DNA from: Amoebophrya sp. A120
Taxonomy: Eukaryota > Sar > Dinophyceae > Syndiniales > Amoebophryaceae
Assembly (NCBI GenBank): GCA_905178155.1
Contig: CAJINV010000007.1
Location: 229,371-293,370 of the forward strand
Direction of reading: 5' to 3'
Length of the DNA stretch: 64,000 nucleotides
Positions 1 through 13,400 of the stretch are shown in pieces; position 1 is the stretch's first letter, and every line of letters starts with the position of its first letter. Under the pieces are notes generated by a model. It was given only the letters and a program-made list of their open reading frames with translations, was not told where the DNA came from and searched no databases. The position numbers were made by a program, and so were the translations under genes.

Positions 1-918
1 TCCGGGCGAAGAAATGGCCATACCGTCGGGGGAAAAACGGAGACCAAGAAACCCCGCTTGTGTCTCACAAAGAAAACTAGATTTTCCCCCGACCTGCATC
101 TCATTTCTTAGCCCTAAGCGGGGGTCTAGTGGTCCGGGCGAAGAAATGGCCATACCGTCGGGGGAAAAACGGAGACCAAGAAACCCCACCTGTGCCTCAC
201 AAAGAAAACAAGTTTTGCCCCCAACCTGCATCTCATTTCTTCGCCCTAAGCGGGGGTCTAGTGGTCCGGGCGAAGAAATGGCCATACCATCGGGGAAAAA
301 ACGGAGACCAAGAAACCCCGCTTGTGTCTCACAAAGAAAACAAGTTTTGCCCCCGACCTGAATCTCATTTCTTAGCCCTAAGCGGAAGTCTAGTGGTCCG
401 GGCGAAGAAATGGCCATACCCTCGGGGGAAAAACGGAGACCAAGAAGCCCCGCTTGTGTCTCACAAAGAAAGCAAGTTTTTCCCCCGACCTGCATCTCAT
501 TTCTTCGCCCTCAGCGGGGGTCTAGTGGTCCGGACGAAGAAATGGCCATACCCTCGGGGGAAAAACGGAGACCAAGAAACCCCGCTTGCGTATCACAAAG
601 AAAACAAGTTTTTCGCCCGACCTGCATCTCATTTCTTAGCCCTCAGCGGGGGTCTAGTGGTCCGGGCGAAGAAATGGCCATACCCTCGGGGGAAAAACGG
701 AGACCAAGAAACCCCGCTTGTGTCTCAGAAAGAAAACAAGTTTTTCCCCGGCCTAAATCTCATTTCTTCGCCCTACGCGGGGGTCTACTGGTCCAGGCTA
801 AGAAATGACCATACCCTCGGGGGAAAAACGAAGACCAAGAAACCCCGCTTGTGTCTCACAAAGAAAACAAGTTTTTCCCCCGATCTGATTCTCATTTCTT
901 AGCCCTAAGCGGGGGTCC
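1..918. repeat. 132-bp tandem array of stem-loop units
   Basis: Seven head-to-tail copies of a 132-bp unit begin at positions 1, 133, 265, 397, 529, 661 and about 792. The array probably continues left of the window. Each unit contains inverted arms, CATTTCTTAGCCC against GGGCGAAGAAATG, either side of a short loop. Because 132 is a multiple of 3, long overlapping plus-strand reading frames stay open. They only translate the repeat and I do not call them genes. Confidence 0.93.
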
Positions 919-1200
919 TGTTCTTTTGCGCCAGGAGGAGGGGTTCATCTGTTGCCCTGACCACGGTATTGCGATTTCCTAGCCGTAGGCCCTGCGGCCT
1001 AAGAAATGGGTAAGAAACGCGACAGCCCTCGGGGGGAAAACACTACTTGGCCGCCCCCTGTTTGGCAAATAAGTGTGATCTATCTTTTTCCCCGACGGCG
1101 TTGCGATTTCTTAGCCGTCGCATCTGCGGACTAAGACATCGCTAAGAAATGAGAATGCAGTTGGGGCATGAAGAACACTACTTGCTCGCTCCTTCTTGGG
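919..1200. repeat. Degenerate relatives of the 132-bp array
   Basis: Two diverged stem-loop stretches, near 970-1010 and 1090-1150, keep the GATTTCTTAGCCGT / TAAGAAATG arm pattern of the array to the left. This looks like the decaying edge of the satellite. Confidence 0.55.
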
Positions 1201-2010
1201 CAAGCAAGTGCGATCTATCTTTTTCTTATGCTGAAACGAGAAGTTTCTAACATCATTCTTGACAAAGTCAAAAACATGACTTGTTATAAATCTATTCAAG
1301 CGTTTTTTTGCAAAAAACCGTTACCAAATTTTTTTAGGATGACCGAAGATATTTGGCTGGATTTAGACACGACGGCATTTAAGGGAATCGCATCAGGGTT
1401 GGTCTTCGTGGGTGTGGGTGTGAATGAACCATATTCAGCTAAAATGGATCTTCTTCCCGACGTTCTTGCTTTACCTCGATATCCATGTAGCTATAGCGCG
1501 CTTGAGTCTTTATCTATAATTTCGCAACTAAACGCTCTCTGACGTCCCAGAAGACCCTGCAATTCATCTGAAGAAGGTCGCTTCGACATTAACAGCACAT
1601 CCGCCTCATCGTCATCATTACACTTGCTCCTGGTTCTTGAAAAACCGTCACACCATCAAAAAACACGTGCTAGCACTCCGCTGCGCGCAGGCATTCATCG
1701 TTTCGACAGAAAAGTAAAGACTATACAACTGAAATCAAAATTTGGAGTCTCCCGTTCGATGTCGTGTTGTTACTTATTTCTATTGCGACGATGGGAACAG
1801 TGTTGACGTCAACTGATGTTCTTGGCCGCCGCGTGGTGCGCACACAGTACCCAGCGACTTCGAGGACACCGGCCCCGATGGCGGGTGGTCGACAAGTGGT
1901 CTACTAGATCATTTTCATTTCAAGTACAGCTTCTGAGTGTAGTAAAAAATACGAAGTCTCCTGCTGATTCCACGACACAGGCTTGCAGTTATTTTCTGCT
2001 TTCACACTTC
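1201..2010. other. Intergenic, no gene recognised
   Basis: This stretch lies 3' of gene 1. It holds a 124-codon plus-strand open frame (1168-1542) that partly overlaps repeat DNA and resembles no family I know. I do not call it a gene. Confidence 0.5.
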
Positions 2011-5000
2011 TCAAGTCACCAGTTCGTACCCGTCATCATCAACAGCTTTGTAACGATTAGAAGCTTTCTTTGACGACCACGATGGAAACAGAGATAAAAA
2101 GCCGAACCGGTTCCATATACTCCAACTTGCTCCTTCCTCCCCAACATCTAAATTCCGCTGCTCGTTTTTCCAATCGTTCATTTTTTGGTGGGATCGCCGC
2201 GCGAACCAGGAAGATCCGACGCCGGCGAACCCGACCATTCCCAACGCGATCAGCACCAGTCCGAACTTGTGCTTCTGCTGTCGCTCGAACGACGCCGGCT
2301 GGAAATCGCGCATCGGATTGGACAGGTTTTCCCCGTACTTGGCTTTGAACCGGAGCAGCGGTGATCGCTCGTGCAGGGGTTTTTTCAAGCTGTCTATCCA
2401 AGAAAAAAAAAACTGTATCCGTGACAAATGGCCAGGAGCAGCTTTGGTTGAACCAAAGATGCTCCTGGCCAAAACAAAACACGGCCTAACTACTTGCCTT
2501 CCCCTCGAGGGGCTGCGGCACCCCTGCCACTCGGGCCTCAGGGGAGAAGGCGCGCAGTCCGCTCGTGTTTGAAAGTATGGCTTTGCAGCGAATTTGTCAT
2601 GCGCAAGACCAATAAACAACCAAAGCTGCTCCTGGCCAAACCGAAACACGACCTAACTACTTGCCTTCCCCAGGAGGAGCTGCGGCAGCCCTGCCGCTCG
2701 GGCCTCGGGGGGAAGGCGCGTAGTCCGGTCGTGTTTAAAAGTGAGGTCTTCAGTCAAATTTGTCATGCGCAAGACCAGTAGACAACCAAAACCACACATG
2801 GGCAAAACGAAACACGAGCTAACTGCTTGCCTTCCCCAGGAGGAGCTGCGGCACCCCTGCTACTCGGGCCTCGGGGGGAAGGCACGTAGTCCGCTCGTGT
2901 TTGGAAGTATGGTCTTGCAGCGAATTTGTCATGCGCAAGACCAATAGACAACCAAAGCCGCTCTTGGCCAAAACGAAACACGACCTAACTACTTGCCTTC
3001 CCCCCGAGGGGCTGCGGCACCCCTGCCACTCGGGCCTCGGGGGGAAGGCGCGTATTCCGCTCGTGTTTGGAAGTATGACCCTGCAGCGAATTTGTCATGC
3101 GCAAGACCAATAGATAACCAAAGCTGCTCCTGGCCAAAACAAAACACGACCTAACTACTTGCCTTCCCCTCGAGGGCCTGTGGCACCCCTGCCACTCGGG
3201 CCTCGAGGGGAAGGCGCGTATTCCGCTCGTGTTTGGAAGTATGATCTTGCAGAGAATTTGTCATGCGCAAGACCAATAGACACAATAGACAACCAAAGCC
3301 ACTCACGGTCAAAACGAAACACGACCTAACTACTTGCCTTCCCCAGGAGGAGCTGCGGCACCCCTGCTACTCGGGCCTCGGGGGGAAGGCGCGTAGTCCG
3401 CTCGTGTTTGAAAGTAAGGTCTTCAGTCAACTTTGTCATGCGCAAGACCAGTAGACAACCAAAACCACACATGGGCAAAACGAAACACGAGCTAACTACT
3501 TGCCTTCCCCAGGAGGAGCTGCGGCACCCCTGCTACTCGGGCCTCGGGGGGAAGGCGCGTAGTCCGCTCGTGTTTGAAAGTAAGGTCTTCAGTCAACTTT
3601 GTCATGCGCAAGACCAGTAGACAACCAAAACCACACATGGGCAAAACGAAACACGAGCTAACTGCTTGCCTTCCCCAGGAGGAGCTGCGGCACCCCTGCT
3701 ACTCGGGCCTCGGGGGGAAGGCACGTAGTCCGCTCGTGTTTGGAAGTATGGTCTTGCAGCGAATTTGTCATGCGCAAGACCAATAGACAACCAAAGCCGC
3801 TCTTGGCCAAAACGAAACACGACCTAACTACTTGCCTTCCCCCCGAGGGGCTGCGGCACCCCTGCCACTCGGGCCTCGGGGGGAAGGCGCGTATTCCGCT
3901 CGTGTTTGGAAGTATGACCCTGCAGCGAATTTGTCATGCGATAGACCAATAGATAACCAAAGCTGCTCCTGGCCAAAACAAAGCACGACCTAAGTACTTG
4001 CCTTCCCCTCGAGGGCCTGTGGCACCCCTGCCACTCGGGCCTCGAGGGGAAGGCGCGCACTCCGCTCGTGTTTGAAAGTATGATCTTGCAGAGAATTTGT
4101 CATGCGCAAGACCAATAGACAACCAAAGCCACTCACGGGCAAAACGAAACACGACCTAACTACTTGCCTTCCCCAGGAGGAGCTGCGGCACCCCTGCTAC
4201 TCGGGCCTCGGAGGGAAGGCGCGTAGTCCGCTCGTGTTTGAAAGTAAGGTCTTCAATCAAATTGGTCATGCGCAAGACCAATAAACAACCAAAGCCACTC
4301 ATGGGCAAAACGAAACACGACCTAACTACTTGCCTTCCCCAGGAGGAGCTACTACTCCTGCCGCCCGGGCCTCGGGGGGGAAGGCGCGTACTTCGCTCGT
4401 GTTTAAAAGTATGGTCTTCAGTCAAATTTGGGGGGAAGGCGCCTAGTTCGCTCGCGTTTTTCAAGAAAAAAAACTGTATCCGTAGCAGTGCATGACAGGA
4501 TTTCTCTGTAGTGTAGGTGTGCTGGGGTGACAGCATGACAAATTTGCTCTGCATTACAGAGAAATGCTGTCATGCACTTGCACTGGTAGTAGGAGAACAT
4601 ACGTATGAAAAAGAAAAGAGGACGCCGTGGCTGGCAAGGGCCAGCATGACAACTGTATGAACTGTTTTGCATTTTCTGCATCACAGACTTACACTTACAC
4701 GACACTTTTTTTCTTGCATACTGTCCCGTGCTTGTTGATCAGCAGTCAAACGGTTGAAGTCGTGACTCTTGTGTATCGTATTTAAAAACGTCCCCACCCC
4801 ATAGCTGTAATGCAAATCTGCATGCTGAAAATGTTTCTCATGCGGAGCCCCATGAGAAGCATTCTCTAGTCGTGTTTTGGAATTTGCCATGCTCCAATCA
4901 GCGCGATATACTAGATCTGTGATGCTGCTGTACTACCTCAAACAGCACTACACTACGAGGCCAAATTTGTCATGCAAAACATCCAAAGCTTGTGGATTTG

Positions 5001-6024
5001 TCTAGCCGATTCCCCATCTTGACTATGGTGTGGGGACGTTTTTACATAGGATATTGTGGTCCTGGAATTTATCTCTGTCCGTCGCGAGTCTCCTCCTTTT
5101 TGCGCTTTTCAGTTGCAGCTCCATCTCGTCTTTCGTCAGATGCCACCCGGACAAACGGCTGTTCCCGTCTTTCAGCTTGCTCCATTCCTTTCCGATATCC
5201 TCGAAGTAATCCAAAAATCGATTGTATGCGAAGGAAAAACTGTTACAGTTACACATTGTGTCGCAAGACCGGCAACACAGATAAGCTTTCTCATGCAGGA
5301 AATGCTTGGGAGCCTCGTTTCCTTCCTGTTTTTCCTTATGATCTTCGCGTTACAAGTTTTCCCTGCCACACAGAGAAAATTTGTGACGCTGAAACTCCAA
5401 CAAGTGTGTAACTGTAACACTTTTTTCTCGTGATAGATTGTAGCTGGTTGTGAACAAACTTCCAGCACTAGCGGAGATGTGTTTGAAGTCGACAGTTTTA
5501 TTTCTCGAGGAGAGAAATCCGCTTGTTCCCCTTCCATCCCCACGCGTTGATATAGTGCTTGTTGAAAATAAAGACAAGGCACTGTAGTTGCTCTTGCACC
5601 GCGCAAGCGAGGTTAATACCGCCTTGCGTTTACTGGCAATCGCGGAAGTCGTTCGTTTTTTTGCCGACAGGAGTGATTTGACGAACACTTCCTCGTAGAC
5701 GCGTTTGGGTATGTCCTCGGGCTTGCTGCGCTCTGGGTAGATCTCCTGAGAAAAAAGTGTTACAGCTATGCACTCTGATGGAAGACAAGCAAGACAGACG
5801 ACCTCTGTCATGCAGGAAATGCTGGCCAGCCTCATTTCATTCGTGTTTTCCCTTATAGTCTGCGCATCACAGGTCTTCTTTGCCATGTCGAGCAACTTTG
5901 TGATCCAGAAACTCGAACAAGTGTGTAACTGTAACACTTTTTTCGTTGGATAGTAGAGTCTCTCTCTCCAATGGATGGCTTTTTTCTTCGCCCACGCCTC
6001 GAGGTGCGGAAAGGAGCTGCTCAT
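2011..6024 (-). CDS. Gene 1: single-pass membrane protein of unknown function, 5 exons
   Basis: Not recognised by family. Exon blocks, 5' to 3': 5953-6024 (ATG at 6022-6024), 5436-5741, 5054-5224, 4721-4773 and 2011-2394 (TGA at 2011-2013). Removing four introners with one TSD copy each gives an open frame of about 321 residues. The N-terminal three quarters are Lys/Arg-rich and soluble-looking. One hydrophobic segment, FGLVLIALGMVGFAGVG, lies at about residues 238-258 and is followed by a charged tail ending near DDDGYELVT, so a C-terminally anchored protein is likely. The start is chosen because the first block opens with an in-frame ATG and needs no upstream exon. The last intron is 2.3 kb and carries a satellite array. 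All four TSDs are exact, which supports the structure strongly. Confidence 0.78.
2395..4720. mobile_element. Introner, family D, enlarged by a satellite
   Basis: Gene 1 intron 4; 2,326 bp against about 209 for normal D copies. TSD GACAG is exact. The TIR begins TATCCAAG and ends CTTGCATA. The 166-bp array occupies most of the interior, and the subterminal CAAGAAAAAAAACTGTATCC occurs at both edges of the array (2398 and 4461). Confidence 0.85.
2470..4440. repeat. 166-bp satellite inside an introner
   Basis: Eleven copies plus a fragment. The marker TTTGTCATGCGCAAGACC recurs at 2593, 2759, 2925, 3091, 3257, 3432, 3598, 3764, 3930, 4096 and 4262 (the 3930 and 4262 copies are slightly diverged). 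Spacing is 166 bp except for one step of 175. A higher-order repeat is visible: units from about 2759 to 3257 recur almost identically 839 bp later. Each unit holds a stem, GCCTTCCCCCCGAGG against CCTCGGGGGGAAGGC, and one copy of the introner 10-mer TTTGTCATGC. Confidence 0.92.
4774..5053. mobile_element. Introner, family B
   Basis: Gene 1 intron 3; 280 bp; TSD CACAA exact. Its interior runs in the orientation opposite to the family B copy at 32623. Confidence 0.9.
5225..5435. mobile_element. Introner, family E
   Basis: Gene 1 intron 2; 211 bp; TSD CAATC exact; TIR core AACTGTTACAGTTACACA with its inverted partner. Confidence 0.9.
5742..5952. mobile_element. Introner, family E
   Basis: Gene 1 intron 1; 211 bp; TSD TCTAC exact. 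The plus-side terminus reads TCT instead of TAT, a point change that leaves the frame rule intact. Confidence 0.87.
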
Positions 6025-9000
6025 TGTGGAAAGTTCATCTTCTTAGTTTCGGTCGCAATAGAAGTGGTCTAACTATTTTGTATAGCGCAAAAAAATCGCT
6101 GAACTTGTCGTTGACCTAAACCGACTGCGGGTGGGCAAATAAAAGACGAATAGAGAAGGTAGTTTCTCGCTCCTCGTTCTGGATTGGAATAATTACCGAA
6201 CCGCGAACAGAACCTGCCCCAATCCGCCACTGGTGGTCCCGACAAACATGTCGAATTAGCCCACTGGTGGCCCCGACCAACATGTCGAAGGAGCTTTCTC
6301 GAATTTAGATTTTTTTCGTCAGAATAAGACCACATCAAAGCTTTTGTTGCCAGGTTTGTAGAGAAATTTGGTCAATTGCAGCACAGGGATACTGAAGTAG
6401 TTCACACAACTGTTGTATTCAAAAGCATGCTAGAGTAAGTAGCATCTTCGTTTCCAAACACGCTATTAGTTTTAGTTGCCGAGTTAAGACAACTCATGGC
6501 ACTGCTTGTTGTGTATAGATCAAATAAAAAAGACCAACTCCTGCAGTTTGGCCTGCGAAGTTGCGCGAATTTAAGAATCGCAAACTTGCAATTTAGTGCA
6601 ATTTAGGGTGCAGCAAAACATGAATAAGAGTCATCATCCTTTGATTTTGGCTCGTAACTGGCCCGAGTAGTAGCTAAGAGAAAGTCACAACAAGCTTCGT
6701 CCAAGTTCTCGCACTCGGTTGTACTGCTCGTTCTTGTAAACTTACAAGTTTTTTGAGCTTGTTCTTTCTTGAGCTATGTACGCCCTCCAACCGTCATAGA
6801 CAGCCGCTTTTACCAAAACCTTTGTCTGCTTTCACCTTCTCAACCATTTTTTTCTCTGCCTCTACTCCATATTCGTCGGCGGTAAGTAGTTTTCTCCTGC
6901 TCAATATCAAGGCCGTGCGTGAATAAAGATTGTTCGACGACAGCTTGATAAGTAATTGGTCTATTCTTGCACCCTAAATTTTTTGCCACTGAGCTTTTCT
7001 TGTTCATTATATATGCGTCTAGAAGTAAGAGCATAGAAAATGAAAATTGCTCAGTCGGAGTCGCAGGCCTACATTATTTTTCTCATCTGCCAACTAACTC
7101 AATAGCTGCTATCATGTTCTTGCACTTATCCTTGGCCCGTTCATCGCGTGATAGCTGCTATGTTGCTTGAGTCCTTTCTTGCTGAATCTAAAATTTCTCC
7201 TGAACAAGCAGACGTGGTTCTATACTTCGATGTGTGCTCTTCTGAGTCCAAACTTTTTTTTCGTTTTGCATAACAGTAGAACCTCTCACATTTAGAAGAA
7301 CCTTGCTCGTTCTTTGTTGCTAGCCCCTTAGTTAGAAAAAGATGAATAAAGAAGTCGCTTTTGTAGTAAGTACCCAAAATTGAAATAGTGGTGGTTTGTT
7401 CTTCCGAAAGAACCTGTTGTAGCTAATAATCTGCAAGTTTGCCTTATGTTCGCTTGAGCAGCCACGAGTTGTATACTGCTGCGTCGCGGCCCTCATCTTA
7501 CGCTAAAAACTGAGAGCTTGAGTTGATCTAGACAACTCTGGGGATGAACAAGGGAAATAAAGTAGAGTAAACGCTACTGAAAAACTCCGTCCCAGGTCGT
7601 CGGAGCAAAAAATCCGGAAAAAAAACAACGTTTCTAGTACCGCTAAAAAGTAGAGCGCTCTTCGGCCCTCGCCGCTTGGCCTTCGCGTCTCAACAAGTAG
7701 CGGCGCTGTCTGTGCTGTTGCTTTGTCTTCACGGATTTATCACTCCATAGTTGTTGTCCCAGGTACTAAAAGCGAAGTGAAAAACTGAGGAGCTTGTAAG
7801 ACCTATCGAGGAGCTGTAGCAGTGGCGATACTATCGTGAAGGTCGAGAATGAATCTCGACTGTTTTGCTTTTTGTTTGTTTTAGTCGCAAAGCAACTCTA
7901 GTTGTACTCCCGTAATGTCAAAGGCTGTAAAAGAGTTTCGATTATCTTCGAGGCAAGCAGCTATTTCGTCTTAACAGATTTATTTAAGAATGAATGAGAA
8001 GCGATTTTTGTGAAATTTTTTTGACATGCGAGTTTTCGCTTCTGTTGCATTAACATTTACTCACAAAAAATCTGAACCTCCCGGTTCTGGCGTCTCTTTT
8101 CATCTTCGCCGGGTGAAATTTATTGTTGTTGCAGCCTCGAATATGTTTTAGTTGTGTGAAAACAAGAATAGAAATATAGACTCAGAAACCTTTAGCTGTA
8201 TTGGAAGTCAAAATCTATCTACGAGGAAACTCTATTCGATTTGTAACTGACTCGGTATTCTATGAAGAAACATGATAAAGTGCTTTTTGTTCTTGAACCC
8301 AAATATTCCTATGGTAATATGTTGTATAGCTTTTCTGTATGGAGGCATCTTCCTTCTGATGTGCCGCCTTTCTTGTGTCGAAGCAGTTTTTCTACTGTAG
8401 CAAGTTGATAAGATCGACTCCTCTTCGTGGTTTTGTTCCCGAACAAATTACCACCACAACAAGTCCTCGCTGTTATCATAGATTGTTGCAAATAAACAAA
8501 ACTGCGTCACAAAAAAAAACCTTGTCCGTTTCCCCGCCCGCAGGGAGCAAACTGGCTTTGCGACCGGGCTTCGACAATGGACAAAAAAGGTTCTTTCTGC
8601 TGCGCTTTTCCATCACAGACTTACAAAACCTGAGACAACAACGAGCAGTGTGGCGATGGTATAGTTTCCTCTTTGGCACAGCAACACCACTCAACTCTAT
8701 TTTCCATTCGACGGGAAAAAACTTCTATCTGCCCCTAAAAACAGGCTATCAACGGCTTTTAAGCTTCGTGCTCGCGGCAACTCAAAACCTTTGTGGTTCT
8801 AAATGAGCACGCTCGGAAAAAGTTTGGAATGAATTTGGATCAATGTATCTAGTTTCTACCATATCTATGATGATCCACCCGCCTATGGATTTTATTAGTA
8901 GTAGTAAAAAGGAGAAGCAAAGATGCGTATACAAGAATACTTCTCCCCTTGTCTAGTTGTTCAACTGTCACGGCATAACAAAATACCGCTGCCACGTCAG

Positions 9001-10400
9001 TCTTTTTGTGCTCTGTATCATGTTTCCCCACATAGTTTTTTTGTACTTACTGCTTTCGTGAGAGTTTCTGAAGTGCTAAATTTTTGTTCATTATCTCCGC
9101 AAAATCTGCGAAAGCTTTTGCCCATCATCCCCTTCGAACGGAGAAGATGAGAAAAAGCTCTCCGGTGGTGTTTAAGTAGAGGAGATAAAAGGCTGCATTA
9201 TTGTTTGGCTCTGTCGTGTGACATCAGATTGGAAGTGCTGTTTTTTTTTTAGATCTGGTACTAAAAGAATAGAAAATCATTCGTAAAGCCATCATTCGTG
9301 TAGTGCTGTCGTTGGTGAGATTGTCCTGTATGTAGCTTCAATGGGAGATAAAATCAGGAAAAAGTCGATAAAAACATCTTCAGGGTAGGCAATTAATAGA
9401 TTGTCTAGCTCATTTGACTTCTTGTTCTGGCAGGTATCGGTAGAGACGAGCTCAATTATCCCGTAGCAAACTTATTCCGCCATAGCATAGTCTGGCGCCG
9501 CATCGTATTTTTTTTTGTACTTGAGACTTCACTATGCCGCTTTGACAGGAGCCAGTCCGGCGTCGGAAAATAAGTTCTTGATACAAGAAAATAAACTCAG
9601 CCCGTTTAAGGTCTTGTCTAATCTAGGAAAAAAAGTGAAAATCTTTTCGATAAATTAAAGTATAGATCTTCCCGGGAGTATATTCTTGTTCGATTCCAGA
9701 TATTTAAAAAGAACTACATCAACGAAAAATCACTTCAATATTCGATGTCTGAACTTCCTCTAGCCATAATTTCTCAGCCTGTCGCTTTACCCTGGCGCTG
9801 CAGTTCTATTCTGGCATAATTCTGACACTTCGCTGGCCTTATCGGACGAAACGAAAGCCATTACAAACTACTACACTATGGCTTTATCTCTTCCTTAACT
9901 CTACTTTGGCCCCCTGCTTCTACTGGTGTGGTTTATTGTGTCTTGATCTTTTCACACACGATCAATTTACCGCAGGCAGCCAAAGGGAAGATTTTTGCAG
10001 CGAGTTGCATCATCGCTGAAATGTAAAAACGAAAAAAACGATCTTCAAATACAACCGTACAAACATTCCTCATTTTCGATAACTCTCTTTGCTATTAAGT
10101 CATAATCTTCCATAATGTCATAATGGCTCCATACTCGTCTAGGAAGCATGGCAGAAACGCCAAGTCAACTACATACCGTCTGCGACGACGTAACTGCGGT
10201 CGTTTTGTTACACGTTGACTATGTAGCAGCTTCCGGTTTGGTGTATTTTTATCGTATGAAATAAGATCGAGAAACAATAAAATTGAATCGGAATATATTG
10301 TCGAAACCAAAATCAAACCACTTCTTGTACAAAAGGATTCTATTTATAGATTTTTTACTTATCATTTTCCTTTTCGGATAAAAATTTTCAAGGACCGACC
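6025..10400. other. Intergenic, 4.4 kb, no gene recognised
   Basis: AT-rich DNA between the start of gene 1 and the stop of gene 2, with no introner in it. A tandem pair of about 35 bp (CACTGGTGG..CCGAC..ACATGTCG) lies at 6226-6290. The longest open frame is 143 codons (8375-8806, plus). It has no recognisable motif and I leave it uncalled. It must hold the promoter of gene 1 and the 3' end of gene 2, but I see no defined signals. Confidence 0.6.
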
Positions 10401-13400
10401 CTAAACTATCACCGGCTTCATTGCGGGTTTTCTGCAGGTCGGGCACGTCCCCTTGTTATTCAGCCATTCCAACGCGCAGTCGAAGTGGAAGTAGTGCTTG
10501 CAGGGCAGTCGCACCACATCCCCGTCCTGCTGGTCATCCTCCCCTTCCAGGGCGCACATGCAGATCACGCAGTTTGACCATAAGTAGTCGTAGGTTCCCG
10601 ATTGATGGGGTTTTCTGCAGAAAATCTGGGATGAAGCAGTTTTTTGCTTTTTCAACATCGCTTCGGAGGAAGTTTTCGCGCCTCTATTAGGCTGTTCTAC
10701 TTCCTCTTCGTCCTCTCCCTGTTGCTCCTTCACGACCCGCATCGACTCTAACTCCGCCAAACACACCCGCGTCGGTAAGTTCCGCAACTGGGCATCGATG
10801 TTTTCAAACAACTTCCGCAACCGCATATCTTCCGTGCGCACCCGGGTCGCTTCGTCGGTCCACAATTGCCGTGACCAAATCTTATTGGCCTGCTGCACCG
10901 CCGCCAGCCGCATGAAAATCTGCTGCAACCTCGACCGGGACTGCGACCACCGGTTGTGGGCGAGTAACCGCGTTTTGGAAACGGGTCCGTGACCGGCGAG
11001 CGACTTCAAGAATTTTCGCAAATCCTCCCGGTTCTGGAACTGCTTCGCTTTGAGACAGAGCTCCAAATCCCGGAAGTCGTTTTGCAAAATCTTCGGAAAG
11101 AGAAAGCTCGCCTCGTACAAGCGGACCCAGATGTCCACCGGAATGGAGTTGGGTAAGTCCGGCGCCTCCCCGAATTCCTCGTGGTACCGCGCGTAGGAAT
11201 CCACAATCTCCCGCAACAACGTCGTCCTTGCGATTTTCCGCTTCCGACTCGTTTTCACGGATTTCAGCACGTGGCAGTCGGTATCCTGTGCAAAAGTATC
11301 GTACTCGTAGTAATCGCAGTCATGCATCACAAATTTCGTTTCCAAGGCAAATCAGCATGACAAATTTTATTTGTAATGCTGAGCGACTTTGTATTGCAAT
11401 AACTCCTAGTACGATACTTTTGCAATTCATAGTCCGCCAATTCTGAATAGTCGGAGCGATCAGACAGGCGCAGATGCTCGCCGGGATGCGACTCCCCGAT
11501 CGGGGAGTAAGTTTGTAGTTGCGCGGGTGTTGTTGTTGTGATCGAAGGATCTTCACCACGGCTAGAACCATCTCTCCGACTTTTCGGCACGAAGGAGAAG
11601 GCTCTCGTCCGGCTCTTTCGAATTTCCTGATCGTGATCCTCGTTGTTATTGTTGTCCTCTCCAGTATACTGCTCCTCCGTCGCCATGGAAGCCCGCTGCG
11701 TCAAGGAGGAGGAATTTGTCTCGGTCTGCGACTCGAGAAAGTTACTACTTCTATCCCTCCAGCTATGGCGTTCTCAAGTGTTACATTCCCAACTGTTACA
11801 TGAATTTGTGATGCAAGAGTGGCAAAAGTGAAAGGAGGAAGATTGCGCCTTTTGCATTTACAAGTTTGGCGCAGATTTAGATGCTGTCTAGCCCTTCCGA
11901 AATTTGTTATGCGAAGCAGCTCGATCATCTGCCGGCCTAAGGTGCTTTTGCATGACAAATTCCTGCAACAGTTGAGAATGTAACATTTGAGAACGCCATA
12001 TCCGATGGGATACCCCTGCGGATCTTGCAGCCAGTAGTTGTTGTGCAACACCGGGAACAGCTCGAAGGTGTTCTTTGTAGAATCTGTGACCGGGTAGTAA
12101 AATCCGTCTTCCCCGCTGTCCATCAGCTGAAGGCAGGTGCCGGAAATCTTCCCCGTTTTCAGACACAGCTTGCCCTCGATCCGGGTCTTATGCATTGCAA
12201 AAGTGTCTGGGTTTGGAAGGATGCAACTTGTCATGCTGTCTTTGAATTCTGAAAAAATCTGTATTGCGTAAGCCCTACACGGAAGGGGCATTTGTCATGC
12301 GGTATGGGCATCAGGAAGCCCTCACAAAATCTGTGATGCTAGCGCATGATACATCACAGACATCATGGATCATGCAAAATGTGCATGACAAGTCCTCCAA
12401 TCTTCCAGACCCAGACATTTTTGCATTTGATAGGTCTCAAAGTCTTCCCATTCCAAATCGAGGAAATCCAGCTTCTCGTACGGTTCTTGCTCATCGTCTT
12501 CTTCCTCGATTTCGTATTCGTAATTGGAAACGGACTCCTGACTGATCCTGGGTAAAGTGTCGATCAACCGCTGCTGGTTGAAAAGGTAGTCCCGATATCA
12601 ACTGCAAAAATGTCTGGGTCTGGAAGAATGCCAGACTTGGTTGGTTGGTTGGATAGCGCCTGTCGCCGGTGCAGGTCCCGCCCTCCATCGATTGCGATCC
12701 GGAGTAGCCAGAACACAAGGCCCTAGTGGCACAATCGATCGACGAAGCCCTTTATAACCAGGTCACGGACATCCGGCTGCCGTGGAGTCATTCGCGGGCC
12801 AGGCAACGTCTAGGAGCTACGGATTAGGGATCTTGATGGGCGAGACAGGTCACAGCCATCCGCCTGCCCATCGAAGACGAGCCAGGTCACTTGTCATGCA
12901 GGTTTTCCATAAGAACCCATGAGGTCTGGTATGTAGGACATAGCATGACAGATTCTGTGAGAGTTCTATCATGCCTATCCTGCATGAGAAACTGCCTCTC
13001 GATTAGGTCAAAAGTTGACAGCTTTTGGTAATCACGCAACACAGATTTTTACATGATTCAGATTTAGCATGACAAGTTGCGTTGTTCCAGACCCAGACAT
13101 TTTTGCATTTGATACCCGAGGCATGGTCGTTATTTTCGCGTTCATTTCGCCGGCATCTCGATCTCCTCGCCCGTTGTTTTTTGAAGATGACCTAGAGGAC
13201 CCCGTCGGCTTGCTCTTGCTGTTCCGACCGGCAGTGCCCGTTGCAGAGACGTCGTGGTCGTTGCCATCATTATTCCCGCTGTGTTCCCGACTGATAGGAG
13301 TATCAAGCAGCTCTCCGCCGTCCAAGACGCGACCGTAGTATTGCGCGTTCTCAATGTCCGTGAAAATCGGTTTTTCATCGCCATCAAACTGCCGCATGTC

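Noticed and set aside
14-902. Long overlapping plus-strand reading frames of 115-257 codons
   Set aside because: They arise because the tandem unit is 132 bp, a multiple of 3. All frames translate the repeat and the protein is just the repeat re-read.
8375-8806. 143-codon plus-strand open frame
   Set aside because: No recognisable motif, no neighbouring exon and no supporting codon pattern that I can judge by eye.
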